The notes under the pieces: generated by a model
The model's input: the letters and a program-made list of their open reading frames with translations, nothing else
Databases searched by the model: none
Told to the model about the DNA's origin: nothing
From: Marsupella aquatica
Taxonomy: Eukaryota > Marchantiophyta
DNA: 64,000 bases
Direction: 5' to 3'
NCBI GenBank assembly: GCA_973895155.1
Contig: OZ316892.1
Coordinates: 17,422,001 to 17,486,000, forward strand
Program-made: the position numbers and the translations under genes
Shown here: one piece after another, positions 1 to 11,432 of the stretch
How positions within the stretch are numbered: the stretch's first letter is position 1
How the letters are laid out: each line of letters starts with the position of its first letter

Positions 1-3000
1 GCTTGCATCATCAGGCAGCCTGCAATCTATCTGACCTTGTGAAGAATCTGAAAAACTATATTAACGCCGATCCACAGCATACCTATGTGTACAACTTCCT
101 TACCTGGTATTGTCCCTACTGTCATGGGGCGGAGCGATCCATGTTCTGAGCAAGTCAAGCAAGTGGGCAATGTCCCCAAGCATAAGGTCCATCTGAGCAA
201 TACACACAAGAAAGACGTATATAAACATTTAACAACTCATACCCAAACCTTTAGCCTTGCAGCTTGTTGAAAAAAAGGAACATTTTTATGAGCTGCTATC
301 AAAGATTGTTCGGACCCAAACAGGTATATCTGTGTTAAAAGAGAACGAGTGAACACCCTGATGAGGTCCAAAAATAATGACGCCGATGAGTCCAGTAGAC
401 CCAGTTAAAACATGAGTCTGTGACCACCCAACAAAAACATAAAATCATTATCCACTTTGTCCCAAAACTCACCTGAATAAGCCTCTGTTGATCTTTGGAA
501 CCTCTGTGGACATTATCATGAACAAGATCCCTGCAAGAGTTGATATGCACATTATTATGACTACAAGAGGAAGACCAGTGTAATGAAAATGAACTTCCAT
601 TTGATAAGCTAATTGCCATGCAGGATTAAACCTAGAAAAAATAGATGCGCTAATATCAGGTAGCGAAAATACCCAGAAATAAGTTTTTGGAAAAGAGCAT
701 ATAAATCACGAGGTTGTTGATCTAAAACTGGTTGCGGCCAGGTATCAGGGGTCCCTCCAAATTCTAAACTGAAATTTCCAGGTCCTCCACTGCCGTCTTC
801 AGGTAAATCTAGTCCGTGAAGCCGCGCCAGCTCAAAGTCTACTTGAACATCCAGCCACGACCTCACCAGGGCCCAGCAGGCAGCCTATTCATGCCCAGCA
901 ATTCCACATTTAATATTTATCCACATACTTATCCACTGCTATTTATGCCCATAACATATAAGGACTTCACTAAACTTAAAATACACACATGAACAAGAAT
1001 ATAAATCATGGAATCGTCGAAGAAAACGAAGTCCACGGGATCTGCTGCGGTAGAGCCCAAGAAGTTTATGACTAGGAAAAAGAGGGCAAAACAGTCCTTG
1101 AATTTGCATACCTCCCAAGTGTAGCACACAGGCAACATTCGCTTCACATTGCCGCACTGAGCAGCAAATATTGCAGCCTCGTATTTAGATTCATCAGTAC
1201 TTCCTCCAATTTTCTACCATATCCACAAGATTTCAAGTCAGCAGAGCGTGAAGAGACTCAAAAACTCTAAGCCTGTACCTCCAGCAAGACATGCTCAATT
1301 GCACAGCAAAAACCCTCCTCCCACAGAATACACAGTACAATGTTCGGATTGAGTATAAAAATCTTGACTGAAACTAACAGTACTAAGGCCAAGGAACTTA
1401 CCTCTGAAGCAAAGTAGCAAGCCCACTTCCAAAGACGACGCTGATGTCCAGGACCACTTTCTAGTTCGACTGCTTGCAAGCTCCAATCTCTACCCCTAGT
1501 CTGCCATGCCTCCACGGATGGAGACGGTCCCAATTCACCACAACCACCCAAGCTGGCTGCTCTCCACGCCTGAAATATTAAGTTACTAACATAAGACAGA
1601 ATTCCGACTCAAATCTCAAGGCTAAGAGCAGAGAGACTGCACTGTAACGAGGGTAAAAGTCATGCACTGACAACCAATTTGACATACAGTTCTTCCAAGC
1701 AGAACACTCTAAAGAAAAAGGTTCACATTTTTTACCCATTAATATAACACCAAACCGGCAGCAATAAATATTCAAAGAACACCGAGACAAATATTCTACA
1801 GCATTATCCTACATCAGCTTTATACCTGTCCAGCTGAACGACATAGCTCCTGCGCTTCCTCCAATCTTCCAGCTAAGCGCAACTTCCACACATCCTCCAA
1901 AAGGCTTTCTTCTAGCTTCTGCTCATATCCAACAAGACCAGTTGCACACATCGTTTCTAAGGTTAAGGAGATGTCAACACCAAATCAGCACGTCTTTCAC
2001 CACCAAGTCTTCAAGAGAACGAACCATACCAACATTCCCGTTTATACTACACCATATTTGGGAGACAATCCAGCGCGCTGGTTGGCAATACTAGGGTCAG
2101 ATTGTACTTATAGCTCTGCATCGGAAATTTGTGAGTTATAGAGGTCCGACAACTAAACGCAGGTTCACATATGCAACAAAATACGGTAAGAAAGATAACC
2201 AGACCATTGATTGTTTTACAGCCTACCACAATATCCCTGCATAAATAGCTACTAAGGAAAACGAGTTCATAAGATTTCATTGTTACATCACGCACGACTA
2301 ACCTCATCCTCTGAATGAAGTCGGGCCTGTTCACGAGTAGGAGCATCTGGGTCTAGATGCTGGACAAGAGGCCCTTGGTCACCCTTCTTGCGAATTGCGC
2401 GTTGGGTGTGGCGCCAAACTCCAAGCTTTTGCCCATACGATCCAGCATACCAGCCTTTGTGCTACATCCCAACAGAAGAGTTAGCTTGGGATTGCAATCC
2501 TGCAACGAGATAAAATCTTTGTCCTTGTCTCACTTTGATCTCCATTGATGAAACTAGAGACCAGGAATGCCACGGCCAAAATGGATCAAGAACTGTTACC
2601 TTTTTGGCATAGTCCAACTCTTTAGAAGCTTGAGCTTCCAACCATTGAACAATACGCAAACATAACTGGGCATTCTGATCAGAATTGATAAATTCACAAG
2701 CCTCCTGCTGAGATGTGGACGGAGTCTGCCACACACCGGACAACTGTCGTTAGGCCCTTCATAGGTTACCACAGTACCATATGATAAGGCATCAATGGGG
2801 CAAAGTGGAAGAGTACCGAATCGTCATCGTCCATGTACATATCTTCAGAACCTGAGTACAGGTTGACAATTTGCAGCGAGTCAGTGAAAAGATTTCCACA
2901 TGACAGAAACGTCACCAAGATACGAGTGGGAGGACATTAGAGATCTATGACAGGTTTTCCATTAACAAATATATGCTTGAAAACTGACGTCATCGCTCTG

Positions 3001-4897
3001 CAAATTGTATCGTTCTTCAAGACTACATCTCAAATGCAGGAAGATAAGCTGTCTATTCAAGGCCGCTACACGAGTCTGACTACGGAATGCTTTCATTACG
3101 GGTAAGCCAACTTGCCTTTGCCAAAAAGATGCCACAGAAGAGCCCAAGAAGAAGCTTCCCCGTGCAGCATCTGAGCTTTCTGACGCATCAGGCGATCCTC
3201 TGTAACCCGGTGCCTGTCTGTTGCTTCTTCTCTACAGCCCCAAAGTCGCCCACAAGAGCTAATCAGTCATTATTGTCAAAACCAGAACGCAAAACAAGTA
3301 TAGTTCTCAATTGAACTCCTTTTAGTGACCGAACTCGGTAAGGTAATTTCCATCAACATATTATTCATGTCAGAGTCAACCAGGTAAAAGGCGCGAGTGC
3401 ACACATGATAGCCACACTTCTTATTAAGTTTTAAGGGATACAATACCTGACTGAATCTCCCAGCTCACGACATATGCCTTCACATTGAAGCATTAATTCT
3501 GGAAACGATAAGTGCCCTGCGTACAACCAACCGAAACTTCCGACAGATTCAGAAAAGAAACTGTAAGTCACCGGTGTAGACAATCAAAGAAAATGCAATT
3601 GGAGGAGCGAAAAAGAAAACTCGAATCTACAGAGACGGATGGTTATTCAATGACAGCAATTCATTTTTAAACATCAAGAATCCCAATCTTGCAGTCCAAA
3701 CAGCTGAAGAAAACCACCACTCCGAAGACTTCAGAAGCAGGACTCTAAATTATTGACCTTGAAGTGTAGCATCTAGAATCGTGGAAAATCGACTGAAAGA
3801 CTCCTCTGCACTGTCAGTCGACTCTTCCTCCGTCTCCACAGCCTCCTGAACATCCCAGGTAAACACACCCAGGAATAAGTAAAATTGCTATTGAACTGTT
3901 AGCTTACTGTTCTAATACCAACAACAAAGCACCGCAAGCTCCGGGCTCAACATATTATTGTGACACAACATAGATAATCCTATCACAAAACACTGCATAA
4001 CCGGTCTCGAAAATTCATTTGTTGGCAGATTGTCAAATTTCTTCAATGGGCATAATGAGACAGACTGCTAATGATGGCAGGATATGGACAACAGTTGTCC
4101 GAGCAAGTGGTGTACACAGATGCACAACTAACCAAGACCGAAGCATTGCAAATCCAAATCTCTCTTGTTAGGTTGAGAATATCGTGAACGTTAGAAAACT
4201 CATTGACAGACCTTTTTGACGGCTTTGAGAACAAAAGGTGAAGTTTTCGGAGTGGATCGTGGGGTCATTTTCTGCTGAACTAGAGGACCTTGCCCTCCTA
4301 TTCCATCCGCCAAATCTACTATTCCACCACCAGGGTCGGCTCCAGGGAACAATTTCCTTGATATTTTTGGAGTCTTTAAGTCATCTTCAACAGATGGTTC
4401 CCGCCGTTGTTGCCGCAAATTTTCGGCTGACTGGGGAGAAGGATACTTGGATGCATTTGTTAAATCAGGAGTAAATCCACCGACGGAGAGTGGACTCCTA
4501 GACGGTGTCTCCTGGCCAGCAAACAAACCAGCCGCTGAAAGCCGCTTTCTGTATCACATTAGCACTACTTAGGTTCACAATGCTCAAAACCTACTTTCTA
4601 AACATCCCTCCGCGAGATTCTCCAACGCCTTAGACAATTTCTCTCTGTCTCTGAGCACACACTGAATTTGCATCAACCTTAGCACTACTGAGGGTTACAA
4701 TGCTCAAAGTCTTAATTCTGAACATCCCTCCATAAAGTTCCGTAATTCCTTACACAACTTCTCTCTGTCGCAGAGCACACATAGAATTTTAACCCAAACC
4801 TGTAACGACGATACTGGTCTCGGCTACTCGGAGTGCCCTGCAACGATCCATCGTCCCCTACCATCCGAGGCGGAGGAGAACCCTCCGCTATACTCAT
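1..4897 (-). CDS. NUP107: Nucleoporin NUP107, 5' half of gene (3' end outside window)
   Basis: Scaffold nucleoporin of the NUP107-160 (Y) complex of the nuclear pore. Exons read on the minus strand: 4800-4897, 4212-4548, 3758-3845, 3447-3516, 3116-3213, 2817-2851, 2600-2743, 2303-2461, 1826-1921, 1402-1569, 1112-1213, 673-884, 473-530, 104-192 and 1-19 (continuing left). They sum to 1,773 nt, 591 codons in one open frame. Residue patterns match plant NUP107 in order: RDQYRRYRKR, LMRQKAQML, AQLCLRIVQWLE, DAPTREQARL, LEDVWKL, RRLWKWACY, RSWLDVQVDFELA, LNQQPRDL-like, and LMLGDIAHLLDLL. About half of the roughly 1,070-residue family length is present. The start ATG (4895-4897) is the first after an in-frame stop upstream. 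The N-terminal 145 residues are Ser/Pro-rich and probably disordered. Intron 5 uses a GC donor. Exon limits are inferred from splice signals and phase, not transcripts. Confidence 0.93.
4558..4799. repeat. 120-bp tandem duplication filling NUP107 intron 1
   Basis: Intron 1 (4549-4799) is almost entirely two head-to-tail, diverged copies of one 120-bp unit. AGCACTACT recurs at 4561 and 4681, and AACATCCCTCC and TTCTCTCTGTC recur at the same spacing. The second copy runs up to the donor site of exon 1. No coding role is visible. Confidence 0.85.
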
Positions 4898-6107
4898 TTC
4901 TGGCACTTCCCGAAGCTCAACTTCTACAACCTCAACTTTGTCCTTCGATCAAGAGAGAATTTTCTGCACACAAATACGATGCCAACTCAATGCTGATAGT
5001 ATGCATAGAAACTTGCAAAAGCTCCGAGGCCAAGTATTCTCATCAAAGACCAAATCTCGCCCGACCATTCATATAAGAAACCGAGCAATACCAACTTGAT
5101 CCTCGTCAAGTGTGACCTGTTCGGAACGCGATTGCCAGCGACATGTACAGCACCACGAAAACTGCCAGAGTATGATGCAATTACCCATTCCGCTAAACCC
5201 TACACATTTCGGTCACGCAAAATTCCCTCCCAATCCTGCTGGTGAGCTTCCAACTCGTCCCACTCCTCTCCAATGCGATAAGCTAATGAGACGTTCGAGT
5301 TCTTGCGAAGGAGAGCAAATCGTCGACGAGCGAATCAATGTCTCAAAGTCATGCTTCGATGAATGCAATGCAGCCTCTGAGGTTCTTTGCTCCCAAAACC
5401 CTACCGCACCAAAACCCTGCGCAGCCTCTGTCCATGGAATTGGCAAACTCCGAAGAGAAAAATGACGACATTTGCTACGAGGACCTACTCATCTTCGAAT
5501 GTGGAAAGGCAGCAAAATTTTGTGACAGCAATGCATCAGCAGGCAGCGAGAGACTCCGAACTTACGACGTTACTCGAAATTAAGAATTGAGTGGAGTGAT
5601 GTGATGAAAAACTTCAAATGAGGGAACATTTCGTTGGAATGGTGAACTCTCGCTCATAAGTGCACACTCCCAGGAAAACCCTCAAGATGTGCACTTATAG
5701 ACGGTTTCCAACATGCAACTTAACACTTTGCACTTATCGATAGTTTTTGTGATGGGGCCCGAAAATGCCTCCAAACTTTTTTTTCTGTGCATATGATTTT
5801 GAAAAATATAGTGTCCAATACTAAAGAGAGGCATTTGCAACAGTTGAGCTTTTGTGACCAAATCTCTTTACAGAGACCTTGTATGTATCACACTAGGGTA
5901 GCTCAATGGTACGTAATAAATGATGTTGGCATAAGTGTTGTCTACTATTAGTGATATGGCTAGGTAGTAGAACACTAGGGGAAGTTTTTCTTGGCAATTG
6001 GATTTGAAAGAGTGTGTGAGTTGAGGGGAGAGTGGTAGGTTGAGCACAAAACGGGTGCACATTGGCACCTTCAGGCCCATCTCATATAGTAAGAAATTAA
6101 CTCCTAT
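4898..6107. other. NUP107 upstream region
   Basis: This should hold the NUP107 5' UTR and promoter (transcribed leftward). Short open frames on both strands show no family resemblance and are treated as chance. After about 5600 the DNA becomes AT-rich and intergenic in character. The palindrome-like pairs GTGCACACTCC / GTGCACTTATAG near 5660-5740 are minor. I see no other gene. Confidence 0.5.
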
Positions 6108-6405
6108 AATAAAGGGTTGTGCTATTTTTGAAGTGGTCGTCATTCAAAATTGCAGTGTCAAGGAAAAAACTAAGCAATAAACAGAAAGGCATCAAACCAA
6201 AAGTTAGATTAAATGCAGTGTGGACCAAAAGGACAGGAAACCTTTGCACACAAAAGGAATCAAATGGTGGAGACAAAAGACAAAAAATGGAACTAACCTT
6301 GTTACATGCACGAGTATCAAAGAGTACCCTCACCTTACCATCATGGATTGACAAGAAAATAATATTGACTGTATGGTGTAATCATAGGAAAAAAATAATT
6401 GAATG
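6108..6405. repeat. Dispersed repeat A, copy 1
   Basis: About 290 bp beginning with a GTCGTCATTCAAAATTGCAG block and continuing through AAAGGAATCAAATGG and ACGAGTATCAAAGAG. The order matches 30033-30220, and the opening block recurs at 30594-30615. Related GAATGACGACCACTCTATA segments occur inverted near 12190 and 12230. It has no coding capacity. The class (SINE, MITE or retroelement tail) is undetermined. Confidence 0.6.
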
Positions 6406-7682
6406 AAGTCAAACACAATAACTTCTTTGGTACAAAAAGAAATATACACAAGCTTTTTACAGAAAAGGGCCAAAATTAGTTCGTGGACCCCCTGGCTACA
6501 TTTCTTTGGCCTTGTTTGAGTAAAAATAATGTATGTAATAGTAGCTTTAACTCAAGTTGTGAGAGTCTATTGTGGTCCAAAATGCTATGGTATCAGAGAT
6601 TATTTTGATGAGATAGTTTTACAAATTTTAGTGAAAGTATAGGAGAAATAAATTACCTCATCCAAATGTGATTTTGCAATCTTCTTCATAATGAGCAGCA
6701 AAATAAGGGCCTTTAGTTTGCGTTTTGAGAGGCTAATGTGGTCCATAATTCTTTGTTAGCATACATTAAAATATTTAAGATCTATGAGATATTTTCACTA
6801 ATTTTAGAACATTAATTAATAAACCCAAGGCACAATTTTTTCCATTAGTCGATTTAGGCATTAAATGACACTGAAGTGCCCCGGGCACTCAATTTGAGTT
6901 GAGAAGACTACTTTCTCAAGATCAATTGAGAAATTTGCTTTTCTCAACAAGGAACCCTGAGGTTTCTAGTAGCTGAGTCCTCTTTAGAATATTTGTCCCC
7001 CGATTTGTCAATGTACTTTCAAATAATTTGGCAAGTTTTGAATTAGAGGTTAATAGACTCATGACCTTGACGCAACTATTTACCAAATGGAGAAGGGCAA
7101 AGCTTAAGCTTTCAAAAGATAGAAGTCAACAGCGTGATAATCAGAAGCAGTTATCAAAATCAGGCTTTTTCACCTCATGCAACCGAATTCTCAACCTAAG
7201 AGAGTCAATAGTCAATTTGTGGCAAGTCCATTTGAAACCAGATCAAACCAAATCAATGTCTGATCAAATGAATTGTATCAATTCATTGAATTCAAATTCC
7301 GACCATAGTTGGCAGTTTGCCTGAATTGCAAAAGGCTGGAAATCTTAATCCATGTGCTAGTTACCCTTTAACAAGGAAGTTATCAAGTTAATTATTAGTC
7401 ATTTTTTATTATATGAAAAATATATACTTTTCAAATTTTTGAATTTAATTTTTAAAATTGGATACGTAACTAAAACGGTTACATAGTGACAGTTTTACCC
7501 GTCTTGCTCTTTGCATTTCTAAATTTTTACATTTCTTTTTACGGCATGGCGTCCCAAAATTTACACACAAATTGACGCGAACACGAATGAAAATTGTAAG
7601 TTTGATTCACAAACCTGACTAGTCTTGTTTGTTGTTGTTGACGTGGCACGTTCTAGTGCCAGGAGTTTTGGAAGGGACCTCT
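6406..7682. other. AT-rich intergenic DNA
   Basis: No gene was recognised. At 6431-6470 a short block resembles the terminal part of the 44-47 kb LINE (compare 44445-44480: AAAGAAATATACACA followed by a T-rich run and AAGGG). It may be the tip of another 3' end of that LINE. The rest has no open frame with family resemblance. Confidence 0.4.
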
Positions 7683-8115
7683 AGTGGGGTCCGTAAAGAA
7701 TAAACAAAAGAGGTCCCAAGTAGACAAAACCAAATGCAAAAGAAATGAGCAAACGAAAACCTCTAAAAACCAAGAAAGAAGAACTAAAACTATCGCAATG
7801 GACCAAGGTCCTCATCATTCCTAGCAAATGTGGCAAAAACTAAATGGTCCACATCAAGTGTAAAAACTAAATCTGCAAGTGGGACTGGAATGTCCTCTAG
7901 GGGGGCTAGCCGCTGCGGAGGCACACTAGCACCCACTGTCAAGGATCGACGATAGATGGCCCGAGCTTGAACACGCTATAAGGTGACTGACATGCATTGG
8001 CAAAAGTGCATGGTCAAAACAGATAGCGGGGGTCTGGTGGGACCCATCCGACCATGAACATCCCAAGCAGCTTGTCGAAGAAGTCCGTCAAGTTGATGAT
8101 GGAGATGCCACAAGG
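7683..8115 (-). mobile_element. 5'-truncated copy of the RLE-type LINE
   Basis: About 430 bp align collinearly with 44500-44970, the 3' UTR and C-terminal coding end of the LINE at 44.4-47.1 kb. Shared blocks include CTGCGGAGGCACACTAGCAC, AGATGGCCCGAGCTTGA and GGTGGGACCCAT. Similarity stops abruptly near 8115 (GGAGATGCCAC), as expected for a copy truncated at its 5' end during target-primed reverse transcription. Several substitutions and small indels mean it is old and non-functional. Confidence 0.85.
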
Positions 8116-8555
8116 AGGGGAGAAGTCACTATAATACCATATCCTCAAGAAACAATACATTTACAATCTCAAGAAAAAATGGGAACCAATCCTAGCCCTT
8201 CATTGAAAATTTGTTTTTCTGAAACCGTTGGATCCATCCAGACCCCTGTTAATCTCAATTACCTCTGCCCAAGCTTCATGTACCCTACGCAAACCTGACC
8301 AAGATTAAAAAATCATTAAAAAACTAATTATTAAAATTGAGATTTAAAGAACTGAAAGCTTTTAAGTTTTGAAAAACTTGAGTATAAATAAAATATATAA
8401 AATATTGATTTCTCTAAAAAAATTAAATAATATATGTGTTTTTTTCTATCACTCAGTTGTGCTTGGACTCTATGCATTGATGACCGTTATCTCGCGTCTC
8501 CAATTTCTATGTGTAATGCAGGTTGTTGCCACAACAACCTTACCTAACCTTGACA
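8116..8555. other. AT-rich spacer
   Basis: Contains long A and T runs and no recognisable gene. The A-rich stretch at 8300-8430 leads directly into the pyrimidine-rich array. Confidence 0.4.
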
Positions 8556-9140
8556 TATTTTTATCATTTCACAATTTTTTCTCACATTGATATCTTTATT
8601 TCACCAATCTTGACCATTTTTTGTCACTTTGTTCATCTTTTCTCACTTTACTTGACATCTTTCCCTCACCTTCACATCTTTTCTCACCTTAACGTACATC
8701 TTATCTTTTTCTCACTGCAACATATTTATCTCATTGTAACATCTTTCCCTCACCCTAGATATCTTTTCTCTCCTTGATATATTTTTCTCACCTCACCATG
8801 TTTTCACCTTGATTTATTTTCCTCACCTCAACATCTCATTTTCTCATTGACATTTGTTTTCACTCGATATCTGGCCTTTTTGTCACCTTCACATTTTGAT
8901 CTCACCACAACATTTTTCCCTTGCCCTTGACATCTTTTCTCTCCTTGATATCTTTTCCTCATCTTCATTAACATATTTTTTCTTAGCTTGACTTCTTTTC
9001 CTCATCGGCATTTTTGCTCACCTTGACATCTTCTCCTCACCTCAATGTTTTTTTCTCACCTTGACATCTTGTCTCTCCTCGACACTCTTTTCTCATTTCA
9101 GCTTTTTTTCTCACTTCACCATTGTTTTTCACCTTGACAT
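8556..9140. repeat. Degenerate pyrimidine-rich tandem array (about 18-bp unit)
   Basis: Dozens of imperfect copies of a unit close to TCACCTTGACATCTTTTC in head-to-tail order. ACATCTTT, GATATCTTTT and CTCACCTTGACAT recur every 16-22 bp. The plus strand is almost pure T/C with interspersed ACAT. It grades into the 35-bp satellite to the right, which shares the GACATCTT core, suggesting a common origin. The open frames through it are repeat artefacts. Confidence 0.85.
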
Positions 9141-9572
9141 TTTGTGCAACTTGTGTCTTAATGAGATCATTTTTACTTAACAACATCTTTTCTTTTAACG
9201 ACAATTGGGCAACATGATGTCTCTTTTCCTAAGGACATCTTGGTACCACCACATCATTTTTCTTAACAACATCTTGGGTGACAATGACTTTTTTCTTAAT
9301 GACACGTTGGGTGACACAACATCATTTTTCTTCACGACATCTTGGGTAACACGACATTAATTTCTTAACAACATCTTGGGAGACAACACATGTTTTTTTC
9401 TTAATGGCATCTTGGGCCATGTAACACCTTTTTTCTTAACGACAGCTTGGGCAACACAACATCTTTGTTCACAACGACATCTTAGGCACCATGACATTTT
9501 TTTTCTTAATGAAGTCTTGGGGAACACAACGTCTTTTTTCTTCACGACATCTTTTGTGCAACGCACGGGTAT
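9141..9572 (+). repeat. 35-bp satellite block, left arm
   Basis: Tandem units of about 35 bp with core ACGACATCTTGGGCAACAC followed by ACATCTTTTTTCTTA. The last unit ends in GTGCAACGCACGGGTATTG at 9554-9572. The same sequence in inverse orientation starts the block at 11433, so the two blocks point away from each other. Confidence 0.88.
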
Positions 9573-9779
9573 TGATAGTGTCACTGTATTCCAATGGCCA
9601 GGGAGGCTTCTTACCAGAATGGCATATAGTAAACAGACTAGAGGAAGGAAAATCCCAAATTGCATATTATAGTGTTTAGAGAGATAGAGAGATTGACAAA
9701 GAACAAAAAAGTGCCAAACCAAGAAAACAAGAGTAAAACCTCAGTAGGGAGATGTAGGATTTAGGTTCTTTCTAAAATT

Positions 9780-9797
9780 AAAATACCCCTAGAAACT
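9780..9797. repeat. Target-site duplication, left copy, of LINE insertion
   Basis: The 18-bp sequence AAAATACCCCTAGAAACT recurs exactly at 11323-11340. The two copies bracket a LINE 3' fragment, so this is read as its target-site duplication. Confidence 0.8.
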
Positions 9798-11322
9798 GCT
9801 CTACTGTCCGCGAGCACTTCATGGACTAGCATATACAGGTGGGCTTTGGAAGGCATGGGAACAGCTACGGGTGAATTTGATATTCTGCTCCACGGATCGA
9901 GTACCAGGAAGATGGGCAGTAGGGGACACAATCAGGTGCTTGAAAGGCTTCCAGGCATGGAGCAATGAGGACATGGCTGCTGTCACGAGGCTCTGTGGGC
10001 GACTGGGCATTCGGTGTATACGGGATCTGTGGAAGGAGGAGAGACAGGGATGGAGAATGGTGAATGAGAGACGGGAGAACCTGAGGGGATTTTCACTGGA
10101 ACACCGTAATCTGGGAAGGAAATTCATGGATGCACTAGTGAGCATCACACAGTGTGTTTGGGGCTATGAGCGTGGTCCTCGATGCTGGTGTTGGGCAGAC
10201 TATCCGGATCCACTGAAGAGCTTTGGAATCCAGAATAGGAGAGCTTATAGGATGATCAGGACTGAGTGTAGCGACACCCCCAGTCTGAACAGAACGTGGG
10301 GGATATCCAGGACAGCGGGGGAGTGGAATGTAGGATGGACTGGTATATGGAGATTTGGGTTGACTATGAGGGCTAAGACTTTTCTGTGGAGGATAATTGC
10401 ATCTGGTCTGTTTACTGGAGTGAGGGCGATAAAGATAGGTAAAGGAACTGGTGAGTGCAAGCTGTGTCCTGGGATTCTAGAATCCATTCCCCACCTCTTC
10501 ATTGACTGTGCACATGCACAGCAATGTTGGGCTTTATGTGCGGGATGTTTTGATGGTGCATTTGCGGATCGCTCTGGAGGTCTGATTGGGATGCTTGACT
10601 CTGCTATCGGAAGGAACCCATGTACAGTAGTGAAATTGTTTATGCTATACCAGATCCTCTAGACGCTGTGGAATGGCAGGAATGAACACATGTTCAAGAC
10701 AGCCAAAGCTCATCGAGGTATTCTATGTTGCGAGCAAACAAGAGATTTTGATAGCGAGGAGATTTTGATAGCGAGACAATAATGGTTCCAAATTTCAGTT
10801 ATTTTTTGGTGTCTTTTACATTTTTTGTGTTTTTTTAAAGGCTGCAAATACATTTTTTGTGTTTTTTTAAAGGCTGCAGATGGCTAGCGAGCTCGCTAGC
10901 AAAAAGGGAGTCCCCAAAAGGGATGGAACCAGAAAGCTGGACCTGCGCTTTATGCTCTCTGAAGTGGCGGACCATGTCTCTGTGGTGATACTCACCTTAC
11001 CGGCTTGTAATAGAAGAACGAGGCTACTTAGGGCCAACGAGATGGTAAATAGGGAAAGGGTGCTATGGATTAACCGGAGGGATATCTGGATCACGTCAGG
11101 TTAGAAGTAGAGTTTGTTTGAGGATGATGAGGGTTCTGTCTATCAAGGGTACTGTGATAGGTTGATGGGCTGCCCCTGGATGCACTCTGGGACTTGAGAC
11201 ACTTGCACTGTTGGCTGTTTGGAATAATGGTGTCCCCTTTGCTGATGCTTCTAAATTCTGATTGTTCCCCTTGCTGCGGGGGTTTCGTGGCTCAAATTTA
11301 TAAAATTAAAATGGATTTAAGG
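9798..11322 (+). mobile_element. 5'-truncated L1-type LINE with zf-RVT region
   Basis: A fragment of about 1.5 kb flanked by an 18-bp direct repeat. An open frame at 9871-10659 encodes the C-terminal part of a plant LINE reverse-transcriptase protein. It has the zf-RVT signature: W-x-IWRFG, then RAKTFLWRI, then C-x2-C and a HLFIDCAHAQQCW block. Further coding remnants (TLWNGRNEHMF) follow the stop at 10660. The reverse-transcriptase catalytic core is missing through 5' truncation. A 30-bp ACATTTTTTGTGTTTTTTT unit is duplicated in tandem at 10818-10878. The element is dead. Confidence 0.82.
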
Positions 11323-11340
11323 AAAATACCCCTAGAAACT
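11323..11340. repeat. Target-site duplication, right copy, of LINE insertion
   Basis: Exact 18-bp match to 9780-9797, immediately right of the LINE 3' end. The preceding ATTAAAATGGATTTAAGG is A-rich but not a clean poly(A) tail. Confidence 0.8.
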
Positions 11341-11432
11341 CAAGACGTGCAATGTGTATGCACTACTGACATATTGCAAAAATGTATTGAGTCTATTCAG
11401 GATAAGGTTTATGTTTTATGGTTCAACTAGCT

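Noticed and set aside
3541-3563. Earlier acceptor at 3561 for NUP107 exon 4
   Set aside because: It gives an open frame but adds residues absent from the family; the acceptor at 3517-3519 joins exon 3 to give LQGHLSFPELML, matching the family LQGLMSIPNLML.
5112-5583. Open frames on the plus strand upstream of NUP107
   Set aside because: No family resemblance, no splice-consistent extension, and they overlap the expected NUP107 leader/promoter; treated as chance.
8369-8777. Plus-strand open frames of 73 and 84 codons
   Set aside because: They run through the T/C-rich tandem array and encode only its repeats.
9357-9722. Minus-strand 121-codon frame
   Set aside because: Its repeats simply translate the 35-bp satellite; no independent evidence of a gene.
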